Program-made: the position numbers and the translations under genes | NCBI GenBank assembly: GCA_003993805.1 | Contig: RSEF01000006.1 | Span: 29,075,918-29,139,917 of the forward strand | Source of the DNA: Himantopus leucocephalus | Taxonomy: Eukaryota > Chordata > Aves > Charadriiformes > Recurvirostridae | Direction of reading: 5' to 3' | DNA: 64,000 bases | The notes under the pieces: model-generated | Told to the model about the DNA's origin: nothing | Seen by the model: only the letters and a program-made list of their open reading frames with translations | The model's database searches: none | In this document: one piece after another, positions 48,601 to 62,245 of the stretch | Numbering within the stretch: the first letter of the stretch is position 1 | Layout of the letters: each line of letters starts with the position of its first letter

Positions 48601-50469
48601 AAAAAATAAAAGGAAGAAGCGTGCCTACTAGAAAGGTTTTGGTTTGCAAAACAAGTCACAAGATGTAATTCAGTCAATGACAATGAAAAATAACTGCATT
48701 CTCAGACCGTCCAGGTGAAAGATTCCCTCTGAGTTCTCACTTGATGTGTTTTTCCCCAGTGCACAGGTCATATATCCTTCACTGCTTAGAAGTGACATGT
48801 TAATGAAGCATGCGGGCTCATATATAACATTAGCTGCTTCCCTGTAGAAGGCACATGAGCTCCTCAAAACTGTAAGACGTGTTAGTGAAACAGAGGGCAC
48901 AGTTTAAAGCTTTCAGGTCTTGGATTCTGCATCTGACTTTCCAACTCATTTAATTAAAAAAAAAAGTTACACCAGAAGCTGGCTGTCAGCACCTGGATGA
49001 TTTATTCAGTTCAACATAAGCTTCTGCACCAGAGAGCTCTGCTCCAGTCCAGTCCATAACAGATTCAGTTCTTACACCACCATGAGAGCACTATGCAGAC
49101 CTACAATTTATTTTCTCCAGCCCTTTGTTTAAAGGCTAGGATAATACTCTTAGTTCCCCACAGGGAATAATACCACTTGCAAATGATGTATACCAACCTG
49201 AATTTGCTCTAGAAGAGATGGGGTAGAAACAAGCATGAAAATAGAGTTAATCCACCTTATAGCAAGTTTGTCAGGAGCTCAGGCAGCCCTCTGGTGCCCC
49301 GAGTCACAGGCTCAGCTGTGGCTTTAATGTTGGCAAGACCCTCCCTGCTCCACCATCTCTGGCAGAAGAAAGAAGGAATCAGTTTAGGGAGCCATTCAGA
49401 AGGAAGGGATACTCTTTCTGGGGCATAGTGCCTCACAAGGCCACCCATGCTGCAGGGACATGGTCCTCAGACCTCACTGCAATTGCCAAAGAGGACTTTA
49501 GTCATATTTAACTTGCCCCACAAATTCTCCACTAAATGCTTACCTCATTTTCATGCTATACAAGTGTGCAGGAGGACCTCATTTTAAAACTAAACAAGTT
49601 TTTCCTTGATGCGCTATAAGAAACATGGACACAGAAGACTGTTCTTGCTCACTGGTCTTAAGGCTTTTCAACGTGCAAGGCAACAGAGGCAAGTTAGATC
49701 CTCTACAATAGCAGCTTATGAGCTGATCAGTTGAGCAATTATTTACTATTATTAAAAAAGGATTGTCACTATGACAACAGGAGCCTCTACCAGATTTGAT
49801 TTCTCCAAGACACAGAATGCCCCTTTGGAGCACACACAGTGGACTGACAAGCTAGCAGAGCTTTTCACAGTGTCTCCTAGGAAATATTCACTTGTTTTCC
49901 ATTGCAGAAAGTTCTGCTGCATACCAGTCATTGTTCTGATTGACTTCATGAATGCCTCTTCATGACTCCCCAAAAAGAGGAAAGGGCAGGCAGAAGTTAG
50001 TGCCTAGATTAATAAGGTCATAACAAGACTTGTCACACCTGGGGGACCAAATCCCAGGTGAGAGCAGCTCATGCCACTTTTTAAGGCTCAGCTCCACTGT
50101 TCTAATTTCAACTTCACTTCCTTCCAGTTCACATCACCCCTTAAGGGTCAGGGCTCCAGCCCCAGACACTGCACCCTCCTAAGGGCCAAAACTTTTGCCT
50201 TTAGCAAAGATCAAGCCACAAAGCACAAAAAAAAAAAAAGGAGACATTAGAAACCTCAAAAATTTTTTGGTTTAAGAAGAGGTTAGATACTCAGACTTCA
50301 TCCCCTCCAACTCTACCCCAATAACAATTTTACTGAGGATGGAGAACAGAAGAAACATTTTTCTCTTACAAAATAATGGAAAAAAGTAACAGAAGCAACT
50401 TCTTAAAAGCATGCCTTTAAAATTCTTTAACTTTTCAGCTTTCCTCAGAACCCAGCCAGTAGTTCAAGT
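45667..50469. other. non-coding stretch, no gene recognised
   Basis: About 4.8 kb of unique-looking DNA. Seen are a T run at 47230-47244, a purine-rich patch at about 47810-47860, and A runs at 48954-48965 and 50227-50239. A tRNA-B-box-like word at 48431 is isolated (see rejected items). No splice-flanked open frame of note was found. Confidence 0.55.
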
Positions 50470-50614
50470 ATCATAGAATCATTTCAGTTGGAAAAGACCT
50501 TTAAGATCGTCAAGTCCAACCATTAACCTAGCACTGCCAAGTTATACCTAAACCACACCCCTCAGCACTACATCTGGATGTCTTTTAAATACCTCCAGGA
50601 TGGCAACTCAACCA
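50470..50614 (-). mobile_element. CR1 LINE 3' fragment, about 145 bp
   Basis: The 3' end is at 50470: ATCATAGAATCATTTCAG, then GTTGGAAAAGACCTTTAAGA and AAGTCCAACCATTAACC on the plus strand. The copy extends to TCTTTTAAATACCTCCAGG and CAACTCAACCA near 50614. It looks like a different subfamily from the copies at 4475 and 14834, judging by the GTTGGAAAAGACC block. Confidence 0.92.
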
Positions 50615-51989
50615 GGGGGAAGAACTATCTGTGCCTGCAGTGAGCTCCTAACACACACTTGTGAGCTATACTGCTGACTGAGACCAAAACAGACCTTAAG
50701 AACTCTGGAGAACTAACCCAAGCATGGTTCTGTTTTTCATTTCTGAAGAAATGCCTGACTCGCCTACCTCATGGGGTAATTTTAAAGCACCTTGTAGACT
50801 CTTCTTGCAACTTGCTGCTGTTTTCATGCAGAAGAGAAAGGAAGAAGGGACAGCTCAGTGGTTCCCTCCTTCCCTTCAGGACAATCCCCTCGCCCTTTCA
50901 GAGTTTGGGCAAAAGCCCAGCAGTAGCATCCTTACACCTGGGGGAGGCAGGTGGGAGCCTAAGTGGCCAAGAGGATCAAAGCAATGGAGCAGCAGGAGGT
51001 CTTGGAGGCAGGAAAGGAAACAACACACTAAATATATCTAGAGGACCACAAGCCGTTTGGAGAGTGCAAAGCAGAAACCATTAAGCTGAAGGACACAGGA
51101 ACAAGAATGCCTGCAGCAGCAGAGCCAAATGCAGGTCTTTCAATGTGCCTGGAGATCAGTGCTAGTCATCGCAGAAACAGGTAAGTCCTAAAGAGCAAGA
51201 TACAGACGTCTTCAAGAGTACAGAGAAATTAATAAGTTTCAAAGTCAGAATGCTAGGGGCCAGACACCAGTGGCCTAGTCTCACATCATTTGGGCTGACA
51301 CAATGCATGGTAAGGATATAAATCCAAGGTATATTTTCCGAAGTTAGCAACAGTGCTCCGGAGGCACTTCTCATATCATGAAAAATGAGACTACTTTATC
51401 CTCCAGGATGTTGAAGCACTGTACAGATCTGATCTGACACAGGAACATTTTGTCAACTCATCCACAGACTTCTCTCTTATTCTTATTTTAAAGGATTCTG
51501 CTGCACCATACTCAACTCAATTTTTCCCCATGCATTTTTCTTTCAAATCTGAAATGTCTTAAGTGAAAACCACCTTATTATCAGTACCACTTTCTTTTGT
51601 GCAATACTGTCTGTGCAAGTGTATGTCAGTCCCATTTGTCTCCTGCTGAGAAACATGGATGTGCCTTCCCAAATTGAGCCCCAAGGCCTAGCCACAACCT
51701 TGCTTATCTTTCCGCTTCTGACAGCTCCAGTTAAAGAGTAGTTCCATGTTAAGAAAGTGGAACACACCTGGGAAGAAAAGCAGCCTCTACCACCTTTGCT
51801 CTACAGACTCCCAGGGTCTCCCATACTGTATGGCAGCACTCCTGCCCCTGCAGATTGCTCAATAACCACATTATCTGGCAGCTACCATTACAAGTCAATT
51901 CTTGGAAGCAGGATAAATGGCCTCAGGACTTGTATGCCCTGCCTAGCTTCCAAGTCTGTAGGTTTTTTTGTGACAAGATGGGGAGAACA

Positions 51990-52041
51990 AAAAAACTTGG
52001 TTTGGGGGGTTTTTTTGGTTTTTTTTGTTTTTTTTTTTTAA
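51990..52041. repeat. G/T-rich simple sequence
   Basis: Alternating runs of G (up to six) and T (up to thirteen) on the plus strand, with no fixed unit. Similar G/T patches occur at about 3390-3460 and 55902-55980. Confidence 0.85.
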
Positions 52042-55000
52042 ATTCGATTAATTCAGCCAAACAAGCTAAGGGATGTTCAGTTTTAGGAGGCAAAGTATTC
52101 CTTCTTGGGCAAAAGGATGTTGAAGTTACCAACTTTCCTCTAGAAGTTATGTAAAGAGGAATTTACTGAGTAATATAAATAAACAGAAACCATTCCCTGC
52201 TCAGGAAGTTCTCTGGCTGAAAAACAGAGGAGAGGAGGGCACTCAAGACAAATCATTACCCTTCCCTAAACATCCACTTAGACCTCTGCTGGAGTAAGAG
52301 TACAGTGCTACAGGGAGACTTAATATAGACATCATTAATCAGGGCCTGGCATGACAGATCTGATGCAGCCCAGTGAATTTAACTTGAACTTGTCCATCTG
52401 AAAAGTTTTAAAACATGGACAAAACAGGTATCACTTCACCAGTTGAGACTAGTGATGAGATTCCAGAAGTTGATGCTCTCGCAAAAATCTTCTTTCCAGT
52501 GACATGTTGTCCTAGGAGCTCAGCAGCCCTGCATTTGGAGGATTTAAGTGAAGCAAGGCAGGAGCTGTGGAGCCAAAAAACACTGTCCTTCCTTCTCAGT
52601 TGTCAGCTACGGCAGCCCCACTACTCAGACAGCTGAAAGTGAGGTCTCTCTCCAGAGTGGGATTTTACATGTAGACACCATCAGCCCTGCCCTCCCTTCT
52701 ATATGACTATCAATTCCTTTAGACCCAAGGCTGTCAGGCTACAGGATTAAAGGCCCATCAGAGTGAACAGACTGGCAGGGTATCAGAAGACAACCAGTAA
52801 ACTCATCAGTCAGAGCTGGAGCACACCAAGAAGCACACAGTTTCCCTGAAGACAAAGTAAAACTATTAGACCAGCATCCTTGTGTGAAACCCACAAGGAT
52901 GAACCAAGGAAAGATGGTCTCCCTTGAAAGTTCCGCAAACTGAAAGGGGTTATTGCCTCAAGGGGGAAAGGACTTTTTGTAGGAGGCTGGGTGAAGTTCA
53001 TTTTGGGGTTGGGCAAAACTTATTATGGAGTGTTCAGGGGAATGACTCTGGAATCTACCCAGGAGAAAGAGGATACGAGCAAGAGAGTTATGAGAAAAGC
53101 TTCAGTTGGGAATTTGTATTGTCTTAGACATTCTAGAAAGCCATAGAAAACAACATCAGGTTGCTCTGGGATCAGCAGAACTTGTTTTAATTCCTTTCAG
53201 TACAAAAATTCTAGCAGAAAACACAGCCTGAATTTTTGACCAGAGACTAGTCAAAGTGGAAATAGTAAATAAAATAATCAAGTGTCACAGCCTGACTTAA
53301 ATCACTGGGGATATGAAAATCCTTGGTTTTTTTAGAAATGCCATTATACACTTTGGTCTAGGTTTTTGGAGTTATTTACTCCAAGTCCCTTCTTTACATG
53401 CAATCAAGTAATAATTAAATCTCAGTACTCTATGCACAATGCAAGTGCCTTATAATTTTCTGTGTGCATAATTAAAATTATTTATAGACAAAAATGGCAG
53501 CTGTGGATATGAATGCAATGTTTCAGCATTAAGTTTAATATCAGCAGGCAGGAGAGTAATTAGTTAATGGGCATCCAGAGTTTTTCTTAAAGGGCAAAAG
53601 CATTAATTACTATTTCTTCTATTTTTAATTGCTCTAATAGACAGATTCCTCCCAGAGTACATCTAAAAATTTATTTCAGTTCAGGTATTGTTTTATACTA
53701 TTGAAATTCAAGCTTAAAATTAGCCATCACCCAGGGAATTGGTAATGACTATTATTCCTGGTGGTTTGTTTTTTTCTTTAAAAAGTAAATACGATACTCT
53801 TGAGGAGTAACTCGCAAAAAGTATTAGCGATTCTGCACTGCACTTATCAGCAAATGCACTAATTTGCCTAATTCAGCAGGCATTTCCAGAGCAGGCCTTT
53901 TTTAAAGCATCCTTGACCATCCCATGAGGGTTCATTCACACTGTAGGATTTTTTTTTTTTGGCCTCATCAATTTACAGGACTGACCAAGTTCAGAGGAAG
54001 GTTGCTCAAAAAAAATAAATTAGCTTCATGCAGAGACAAAGCACACAGATCAGCAGCAAACTTCAGACAGGTCATGGAGTGATAATACGGGAGTTGCACT
54101 CTTTCCAATTTCAGCACTGTGGAGTCTCTCCACTATTTCACCCAGGCAATACATACTTGACAGAAGCCATTTCTTGTATGGGAAACTTTCATTAAAGGCA
54201 CACACATAGCAGAAATTATATGGTGACAATCCAGGGCCAGCAGGAAGGAACAGTCATCTTTCCAGATAGGCACCAATGGGAAACCCTCCCATGAGGATTA
54301 ACGGCTTCACAACACTTAATGCCAGCAGCTTTTTGCCTAATGATTTTGGAGTTACTCTAAACTTCATTATGTCTAGCTTGTTTCCTGGCACCCACAGTGA
54401 ACAGCAGCTCCATACGCTAAGCCTCAGGAGAACATTAGTCAGTAGCAGGGCTGTACTTGTCACCCAACAGCATCTTGTAGCTTAACACACAGCCAAAGCC
54501 TCCAACCTTTGAAGCTTCCATGCCACAGGACCAAGCCCACCACCAAACAGGAGCTCTGATGCTGCAAAGACCACACACAGCATGAACTGGTGCCCATAAA
54601 CTATCTGCTGTCCCAGAGGCAGAGCTCTGCCCCTCACCCCTCAGTTCCCTCCCTTTGCCAAGGTCACTGTTAACATAAAAAGAGGAGCTGCTGAGATACA
54701 CCACCCTCTGCCAAGCAATGAGCTTTATTTGGGAACAGCCCAGGTGACCCCGAAGAGGAAATTCAAGCTCCCACTCTGCCCCAAGCTGACTGCTTTTTAG
54801 GAGATGATGCTGATTTTGAGAACCATAGCTGCATTTAGAATACAAAATGCTTCCAATGGAATAGTTGCAGCATTCCAAGGGGGAAGGTATAGTAGTAATG
54901 CTAGTTACCCAGCTACCAGAAAAAAAAAAAAAAACAAAACCAACACTATTCCCACCAGCCAAGTAAGGAGTTGTTCAAGAACAGCTCTTACATCTATTAT

Positions 55001-55901
55001 CCACATTTTGCATCACCACCAGCCTTCTTGTACATATATTCAAACCGAAACCTTTGTTTTCCCCTTCAGAGGCTATTAAGTGTTCCCTGCACCATTTCCC
55101 ATGCAGAAGTCTATTAAGGTGTATAAACATAGATAGTGATTCATACTTGCTAAAGACTTCACCATTGTCACCTAATTATTGTTTGTACTAATTAAAATAC
55201 TGTATGCAGAGAGTCGACACTGTAAGCAATACTAGATTGAAAGCATCTAAGCAATTCATCATATTGCTAAAATATGCAGGCATGTTTCTCAGCACCAGAA
55301 CATCTCCTTTCTAATTTAGAAGTGAATTAGGTATTGCTGCAAGTTTGTGACTCAAAGATAATTGCAAGACACTTTTCCTGGCTTCTTGTGTTTTCAATTT
55401 GTGATTGCTGAAAAAAGTTTAATGGTAGCTGTAATTCTCTGTGCCGCCCCAGAAGTCCCCAAGGGGCAGGCCACAATGCCAGTTTCTCAGAAGTAAACCA
55501 TTACACTTGCTCGCTGTAAAGATCAGGATGTAGAATAAGTGCAAAACAAAATTTAATTAAGAACTCTTTTGCCAAGAACCATTTCCTTCAGGACATTATT
55601 CGGAAAGTTTGAGTGTTTTGATGAAAACCAGTGAAGACCAATCCTCTGGCCAGGTATATTGGGCTGCCTCTCACAATGATTACTTTCTTAAAAATTAAGA
55701 ATCCCCATCAATTGTCTACTCACTGTAGCTTACACAAAGTTTACCAAGTTGCTTAATATTGAGTCACATTTTTTAGATCACAACAGACAAGTACCTAAGT
55801 TCCCCATGAGATAAGTTAAAACAAGGAAAGACAAAGAGGCCTTTCAGAACCTAGTCCATTGGCCAACTTCTCGTATTAAAGACAAGAAAAACAAAATCCA
55901 A

Positions 55902-55980
55902 GGGTTTAGGGTTTTGGGGTTGTTTTTTTGTTTGTTTGTTTTGCTGTGGTTTGGGGTTTTTTTTTGGGGGGGGGTGGGGG
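55902..55980 (+). repeat. G-run cluster, quadruplex-prone
   Basis: The first part reads GGGTTTAGGGTTTTGGGG (55902-55919), resembling degenerate telomere repeat. After a T-rich spacer with three TTTG units, the second part has G4, T9, G9, T and G5 runs (55953-55980). Both parts can form four-stranded G structures on the plus strand. This could also be ordinary microsatellite decay. Confidence 0.85.
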
Positions 55981-58900
55981 TGGTGTTTTTAGAAGGTCTA
56001 CCTGTAGTGCTTCATAGCCTTGAGCAGCTGTTTCTAGTCACTTGAAAGTAAAAGGGGGAAAAATCCTCCAATTTGTGATATGATTGAGACCAAGTAGAGA
56101 ACAGCAGAAGCAAGACTGCAAGATCTTGATACTGAATTGTTGTACATCTGTAACAAACACATATAACTAGGATCAAAGTGTAGCTGACACCACTTAGCCC
56201 TACTGCAGTTAAAGACAATGAACAACTTCATTAGAACTCAGCTAGTCAATGAGAAAGACTTCCACACCCAGCAGAACTCTGCCAGCCCAGACCACATTCA
56301 GAATTTCCTATTGTAATCTTATCCTGAACACCCAGACCACAATTCTCAGTTTCTATTAGAGTGGGGGAGCACACCCACACAATCCCTGGACATCCCCCAT
56401 AGTGAATGCCTTCAGCTTTGAAGCAAGCCAGCCCAGAAAACACTGGAAGTACCTGGGGAGGGATCAGTCCCCACTGCCTGCACATTCTGCTGAATCAGCA
56501 AAGCTCAGTGCTGCACCCAGAAACAACCCAACTGTCACAGCTGCTGGCTGATCATCTCTCCACAGATTTAAAGCTGCATTCTCAGGAATAATGAAAGAAT
56601 TTTAAGTGACATTCCTGACCACCACAGCAAAAGTTTCATGTACTCAATAGTGCCAAGAATTACAGATCACCTTCCAGCAAGTGCTTTAGTAAATATTCTT
56701 CATCTTATCCCTGCCTACACAGCCACCACATTAGCTCTTTCTCCAGCCTGAAATTCTTTAAAGAAAAGTACATAACTCCCTTAAATACACAATAAGGTTT
56801 TGTTGTACATTAAAAAGCACATGTCCCAGGGCCCTGACATCAGAATATCTGAATAATTATAGATCACTTGTGACCCAGATCAAAGAGACTAAAAGATGAA
56901 CAAGCAAAAACTGCTCTTGAAGCCAAGACAAACACACTTACAGAGCAGAAAACAAGAGGGGAAAATGGAGCCCCCAGCAAAGGAATACAACAGAATTATA
57001 CATCAAAGACCCCATCAGCGCAGGCAGAGCTCAAACATCACTGCCAACACCACCAGACACTGCCTCCCAGCTGTAATCAAATCCCCTGAAGCGTACTCGA
57101 GTACAAATAGATTCTGCATCTCCTCAAAACACAATCAGCTGCAACAAAGCTTAAGGGTCCCAGAGACACACAAATATGAAACCCAAATTTTGGCCTTGAG
57201 GTTATAGTAGAGTAATGCCAGATGAGAAAAATAGGGTACTGGAGAGCCCAGAACTGGGGAAAGAAGAGTAATGGGGTCGTGCTATTTTTAACAGGAAAAA
57301 AAAGTTACAGAATACATTAACCTGTTCTAAAGCCTATTCTCACCTTTCTTCACCCCATGTTTCACATCAGCTCATCAGATAAGAGCAGAGCTCTCTCATA
57401 AGTCACTCCACAGTCTTTGCCTGAGAGGGTACGCATCCCTAATACAGCACCTTTATAAAAGGGGGAAGAAACGCATCATAGTTAACTGCACAAGGGCTCT
57501 AACAGCTTGCAGGCGAGAGTCACCTTTGCCTTCAGCACCCTGGGCAGGAAGCCTCCAACATGGGAAACGGCCGTGCAAGATAGAAATAATCCTATACAGC
57601 AGTGCTGTGTGTGAAAATACACAAAGAATTAAGGGAGCCAACACATTTCCTGACATCAAGGCAATGAAGAGGACACGTGTTTGCTGTCCTAGCCAGACTT
57701 GCAGGCTTCACTTCTCTTTGGAACAGCCTGAATGCCTGCAGAAATACATACCACTTGAATGACACTTTTCGTGAGCGTGCACTAAGGACAGTTGTGGTCA
57801 GCAAGGTTTGAGAGTGCTGCAACTTAACAGTGGAGATTTCTGCTTGAGCAGAACTTGTGTCCAGACCGCCAGGGACACTTTGGGAAACACTCAGCTGAAC
57901 CTACCAGTCAGAAGAAACTCAGACAGGGTGGCTCTTATTGGGGCATCATTCTGTCAGGGCTTGAGACAACTAATGCGTTGGAACAGAGACCCACAGTTAA
58001 ACCAAGAGCCAGCACTGCTACTTTTGGAGTTAAGATACTTTTGCAGCTTATGCCTTTCCATCATTCAGCCAGACCTCATGGGTCACCACTGTTAAGTTTT
58101 TCATATTCGGGTTCATGCTTTACACTCATTTAAGGAGACACATTAAAATCAAAGTGCTTTTGCCCACACTCTAAGAGTAAAAGATAGCATATTGCACTGG
58201 AAACAATAAAGAGTTTCCCTCCTCCCTCTATGTGAAAGAGCCTGAAGAACATCACATGGAAGCAGCTGCACAGATGGCATGTATCAGAGAATAAAGGAGA
58301 TACAATTAACATAACAGACAGATCCTTAGTGTATTAGGAGACCTACACAAGGCAAGGAATTTAGTACAAGCTTCCTGCAAGCTCAGGAAGAATTTAAGTG
58401 ACTCCGATTAACACACACACGCCCCCTATACTTCCAAGGAAGGGCATTTAGCCTGGCATAGTCTAGGCAGTGAATGAGAAGTGAACAGAGCACTCACTGC
58501 TGGAGTCACTTTTCAGAGCAAGGCCCCATTTTACTGAACAATTCCATGTAGAAACACAGAAGAGCAAGACCACGTTAAATAAATCCCTGCCAGAGGGAGG
58601 AAAAGAAACCTAAAATGTTTCTTAAAGGAATATTCAAGTAAGCACATGTTCAGAAGCCACATTTGAGATGCATGGAAGCTAAAGCCAGATTTTTTTTTTC
58701 CATGTAGCAGTATTGTATATAGACATGGTGGAAAATACCTAAAGAAAGAGGGGGGCATCCATGCTTGCCACATATTTCCTTTTGAAATGAAACAATCCAC
58801 ACTGACACCTGCTGCATCCTACTAATTTTAGCCAGCTGCATTTTCCAATTAGATCCCTGCAAAATACCCACAAAAAAAGTTAACTGTTCCCCGCATGACA

Positions 58901-61900
58901 CCTCCAGTCTGTGTCTGCAAGTACCACAGGCATTTCAAACCCTCCCAGACACACACAACTGATCAAACAGGTATTGCAAGATGCATTCCCCATCTTCATT
59001 TTTATTATTTGAGCCTAAGCTTAGCTACCCATAAAAGACCTTTTCTTCAACACTCAGTATGCTGATGTACACTGAACGGGCTACCATTACTACATATCCC
59101 TCTCTGAAATAGAGTGGCTCTGCCCAAACGTGCCCTCCTTTCATCCACTCACATATGTAACAGTTCTGATGACCACCAGGTTGGATAAACCAGAAGTACA
59201 GACCCACACTGCGTAACAAGGGGGCAGAACTCCAGGTGTACTCCTGGATGGCAAGAGATCTGGGAGGACTTCTCCCCCAGCAGCTCCACAAGCCCCTTCT
59301 GATATCCATACTTAAATATCTGCAAAGCTTTCTGTTCAAGTCCAACAGCCATATCCACATACATCCACTCCTTCATGCAACACTTGTTTATAAACATTGC
59401 TGCGTATTTACCTCTTTGCTCAACTTTGCAAAGTTTGCTGGCTGAATAAGGTCCTCGCCTAGTCAAAGACCATTACTCACACAGCAGTGTTTGTTAGAAA
59501 CCAAAACAACATATTATTCATACAGAGTTTTTCCATTCAGCCAGCTTCACCCCTCCAACACCTCATTTTTCCTATTTAGCCTAGCACAGCATTTTCCTGA
59601 AATTGGGCATAAGCCTGACATTTTTTACAAATTTACTTCTTTTTGAGACCACTTGATACGTACTAGATTAAAAGCAGCCCTACCACATACACACAAAAAA
59701 TAGCCTTATTTCCCTTCACTCTCATTGTGTTGTCCTTCCTCTCTTTGAGGAAGACCCACTCCCCGCTGGGTAACATGCTCCATTTATCACAGCCTGGAGA
59801 GACCCCTGGTACAGGGCTCGGCTGTGTTTTGCAGCACCCCACTGTCTGCTCTGCAGGTTACAGATAAGTGCAAGTAAACAATCAATTATACCTAATGTTT
59901 AGCATATCTCCTTTCATCTATTATTCACTTGAATAGTCAAATTTCACAAACTTGAGAGATGTCTATTACATTTTACTAAATAGCAACTTGGAGACAAGTT
60001 TTGGCTCCTCATGTGACATAGTTAAAAAAAATCCTCTGGCTACTAACGTGTTGATAATATAACAGTTTTATTTGGTTATGAAATAATGATTCACAAATCC
60101 ATTGACAAGAAAGTACAGAGTTATTTAACATCCAAGAGGGAAAGGAATTTTGTGCTGTTAATCTTCTACCTCCATCATACAATAGACATTTTATCACTGA
60201 TAATTTGCACTGAGTTATACCTTAACTTTTTGAAAAGTAATTTGTTTCATTCTTTGTTCTTCATTTCCTATAAATCTTGACCTGGCCTAAGTCTTACAGC
60301 CACCGCTCTGAAACAAGAGCAAGTCTCAGTCTGCCAAGTTCAGTGGACAGCATATAACAATTCGGTTTATTTGGCAGTCTCCAGCTTAGAGTTCATCATC
60401 TAGCTTCCACCATCTTATCCCTTCCAAGCAAAGGTTTCAAATCACAACTGAAGCACAAATCTAACAACTAAAACAAGATACACTTAAGGTGGAAGTAAGG
60501 CTTACACCCCTGAATAGCACAACTCCCACAGCTCTCATCACAAACCCCGGATAAAACAGATCTTCAGCACAAACTTCGTAACAGTTTATTTGCCATTCTG
60601 AGGCAATAAAATGATGTAAGGCAACTAGAGCGTCCTATGACTTTCCTAGCACATAGTTTGCAGATGAAAAAAATTGTTTCAGTGCCTTCATTAAATGTGC
60701 TATTGAAAAGGAAGTTCCTTTCCAGGGGCACCAATGCATCATCCTAACAGGAGGATCCAAAGGACCCGATACTGGATGGTAACACACATAGCCTTGGGTA
60801 AACCTCAGTCTCCTACACAGCTGCACTTTGCTGAGGCTCAGCACTACACCAGTAACTCTTGATATAAGTGCTCTTACTTCAGTACATTTTTTTTCCAGGG
60901 GAAAGCCTAGGGATCCCTCACATCACCGCAGGTTTTAGTCACTATTTTGGAACTACACAGAAAGGCAGGCAGCAATCTAACAAGAAAATGCTTACTTTTT
61001 AAGTAGACTATGAAGAGCACCTGGAAATAAACAGATTTTAGTTACAGAATCTCTTCTATATTAACAAGCAAACAAAACAGATTACTTGAAAGCTTTGCCT
61101 CATCTGCCTTTCAGGCTTGCCTAGAGCTCTGTTACAGGCATCCATATCTCCTGTGAGGGAGGATTAGTCTCCGGTATACACAATCCAAAGCAAGCAAGGC
61201 TCCAAAACAGGTACTATAACATACTAGTTAGGACAGCTTCTGTTTTAAGGAAGCGAGAGAAGAACTAGCTCACCTGTATTCAGCAGTGTAGGAAGTGTGC
61301 ATGCAGGTGGGGAGTTCTGCCAGTTACTCTTTGGAGCTCCCAAACTAGCCATTTCAAGGGATACCAGTAGCAACACCTAGCATTTAATTTCTCTCAGGAC
61401 TAAGTACAAACTGACCATAGTTCTTCACCATCATCTATCAAAACACTGAATTTACACCTGGACCATTCAGCAACACTTTACAAACATAGGTTACACACAT
61501 CTCCAGAAGGCAGTAGCTTCTGAGCTACTGAGAGTATACAAACTTGAAACATTTTTTAGTATCTAAACTCCAGCCATACCACAATTTTAAGCAAATCCCA
61601 CCCCAGGATCCTGTGCAGCACTTACCTTCAACCAGGCCTTATCCAAAGAGCACCTTCTTCCCTCAGAAGCACATAGAGAAATACAGTTATTCCTTCACAG
61701 CCCAAAACTTAGCTTCTTCCTTCAGATTTTATCTTCTTCTGTACTGGCTTATTAAGCTGGGAACTCAGCTTCACCTGGAACAGGTGGGGCCTCACTTCAC
61801 ATGTGGGAGCAATAAGCTAATCTGGGAGACCAAACCACACCAACAACGGGAAGTAAAATATGAGTCTTTTTACTGAACTAAGGATGAAGTGCATTGGAAG

Positions 61901-62024
61901 GTGACCTTAGGAGAAAAGGACTGGGTCAGTCAGTGTTAATACTTGTAGCACCTGAGATGTATGAGTTAGATATAGATATACCCCTACCAAGAGGTATAGG
62001 ATTGACTGAAGCACAGGGTTGGAT

Positions 62025-62101
62025 TACAGGGAAAGAAGTTCCCAGACCAGCTGACCACTCAAAAACTGACTCAAGAAAGCTTTGTATTTTCTTTCCCTGT
62101 A
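62025..62101. repeat. 13-bp inverted repeat, 51-base loop
   Basis: TACAGGGAAAGAA at 62025-62037 and its exact complement TTCTTTCCCTGTA at 62089-62101. The arms are perfect, but one G.T pair is the only immediate extension. The right arm overlaps a second small palindrome, TTCCCTGTAGGGAA. Confidence 0.9.
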
Positions 62102-62184
62102 GGGAAGATATTCTTTGGATGAAGTTAGCAGATAAGTCAGAGCAATGTGACAATACTGGCTGATCAGCTGGCACTCACAGGATC

Positions 62185-62245
62185 AATAAGGATAGCTGGA
62201 TGGCAGAGGTCAGACTAAGTGATCTGATGGTGCTTTTGTCCCTAA
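62185..62245 (+). mobile_element. possible very old CR1 3' end
   Basis: The words GTCAGACTAAGTGATCTGAT and GGTGCTTTTGTCCCTAAGG resemble the ancient amniote CR1 3' consensus, in which a TCAGACTAGATGATCT-like block is followed by ATGGTCCCTTCTGGCC. The match is partial and from memory. It may be a chance resemblance. Confidence 0.2.

Noticed and set aside
54435..54962. 175-codon minus-strand frame with a Phe run
   Set aside because: The Phe run is the complement of a simple A tract at 54920-54934, and the rest has no motif.
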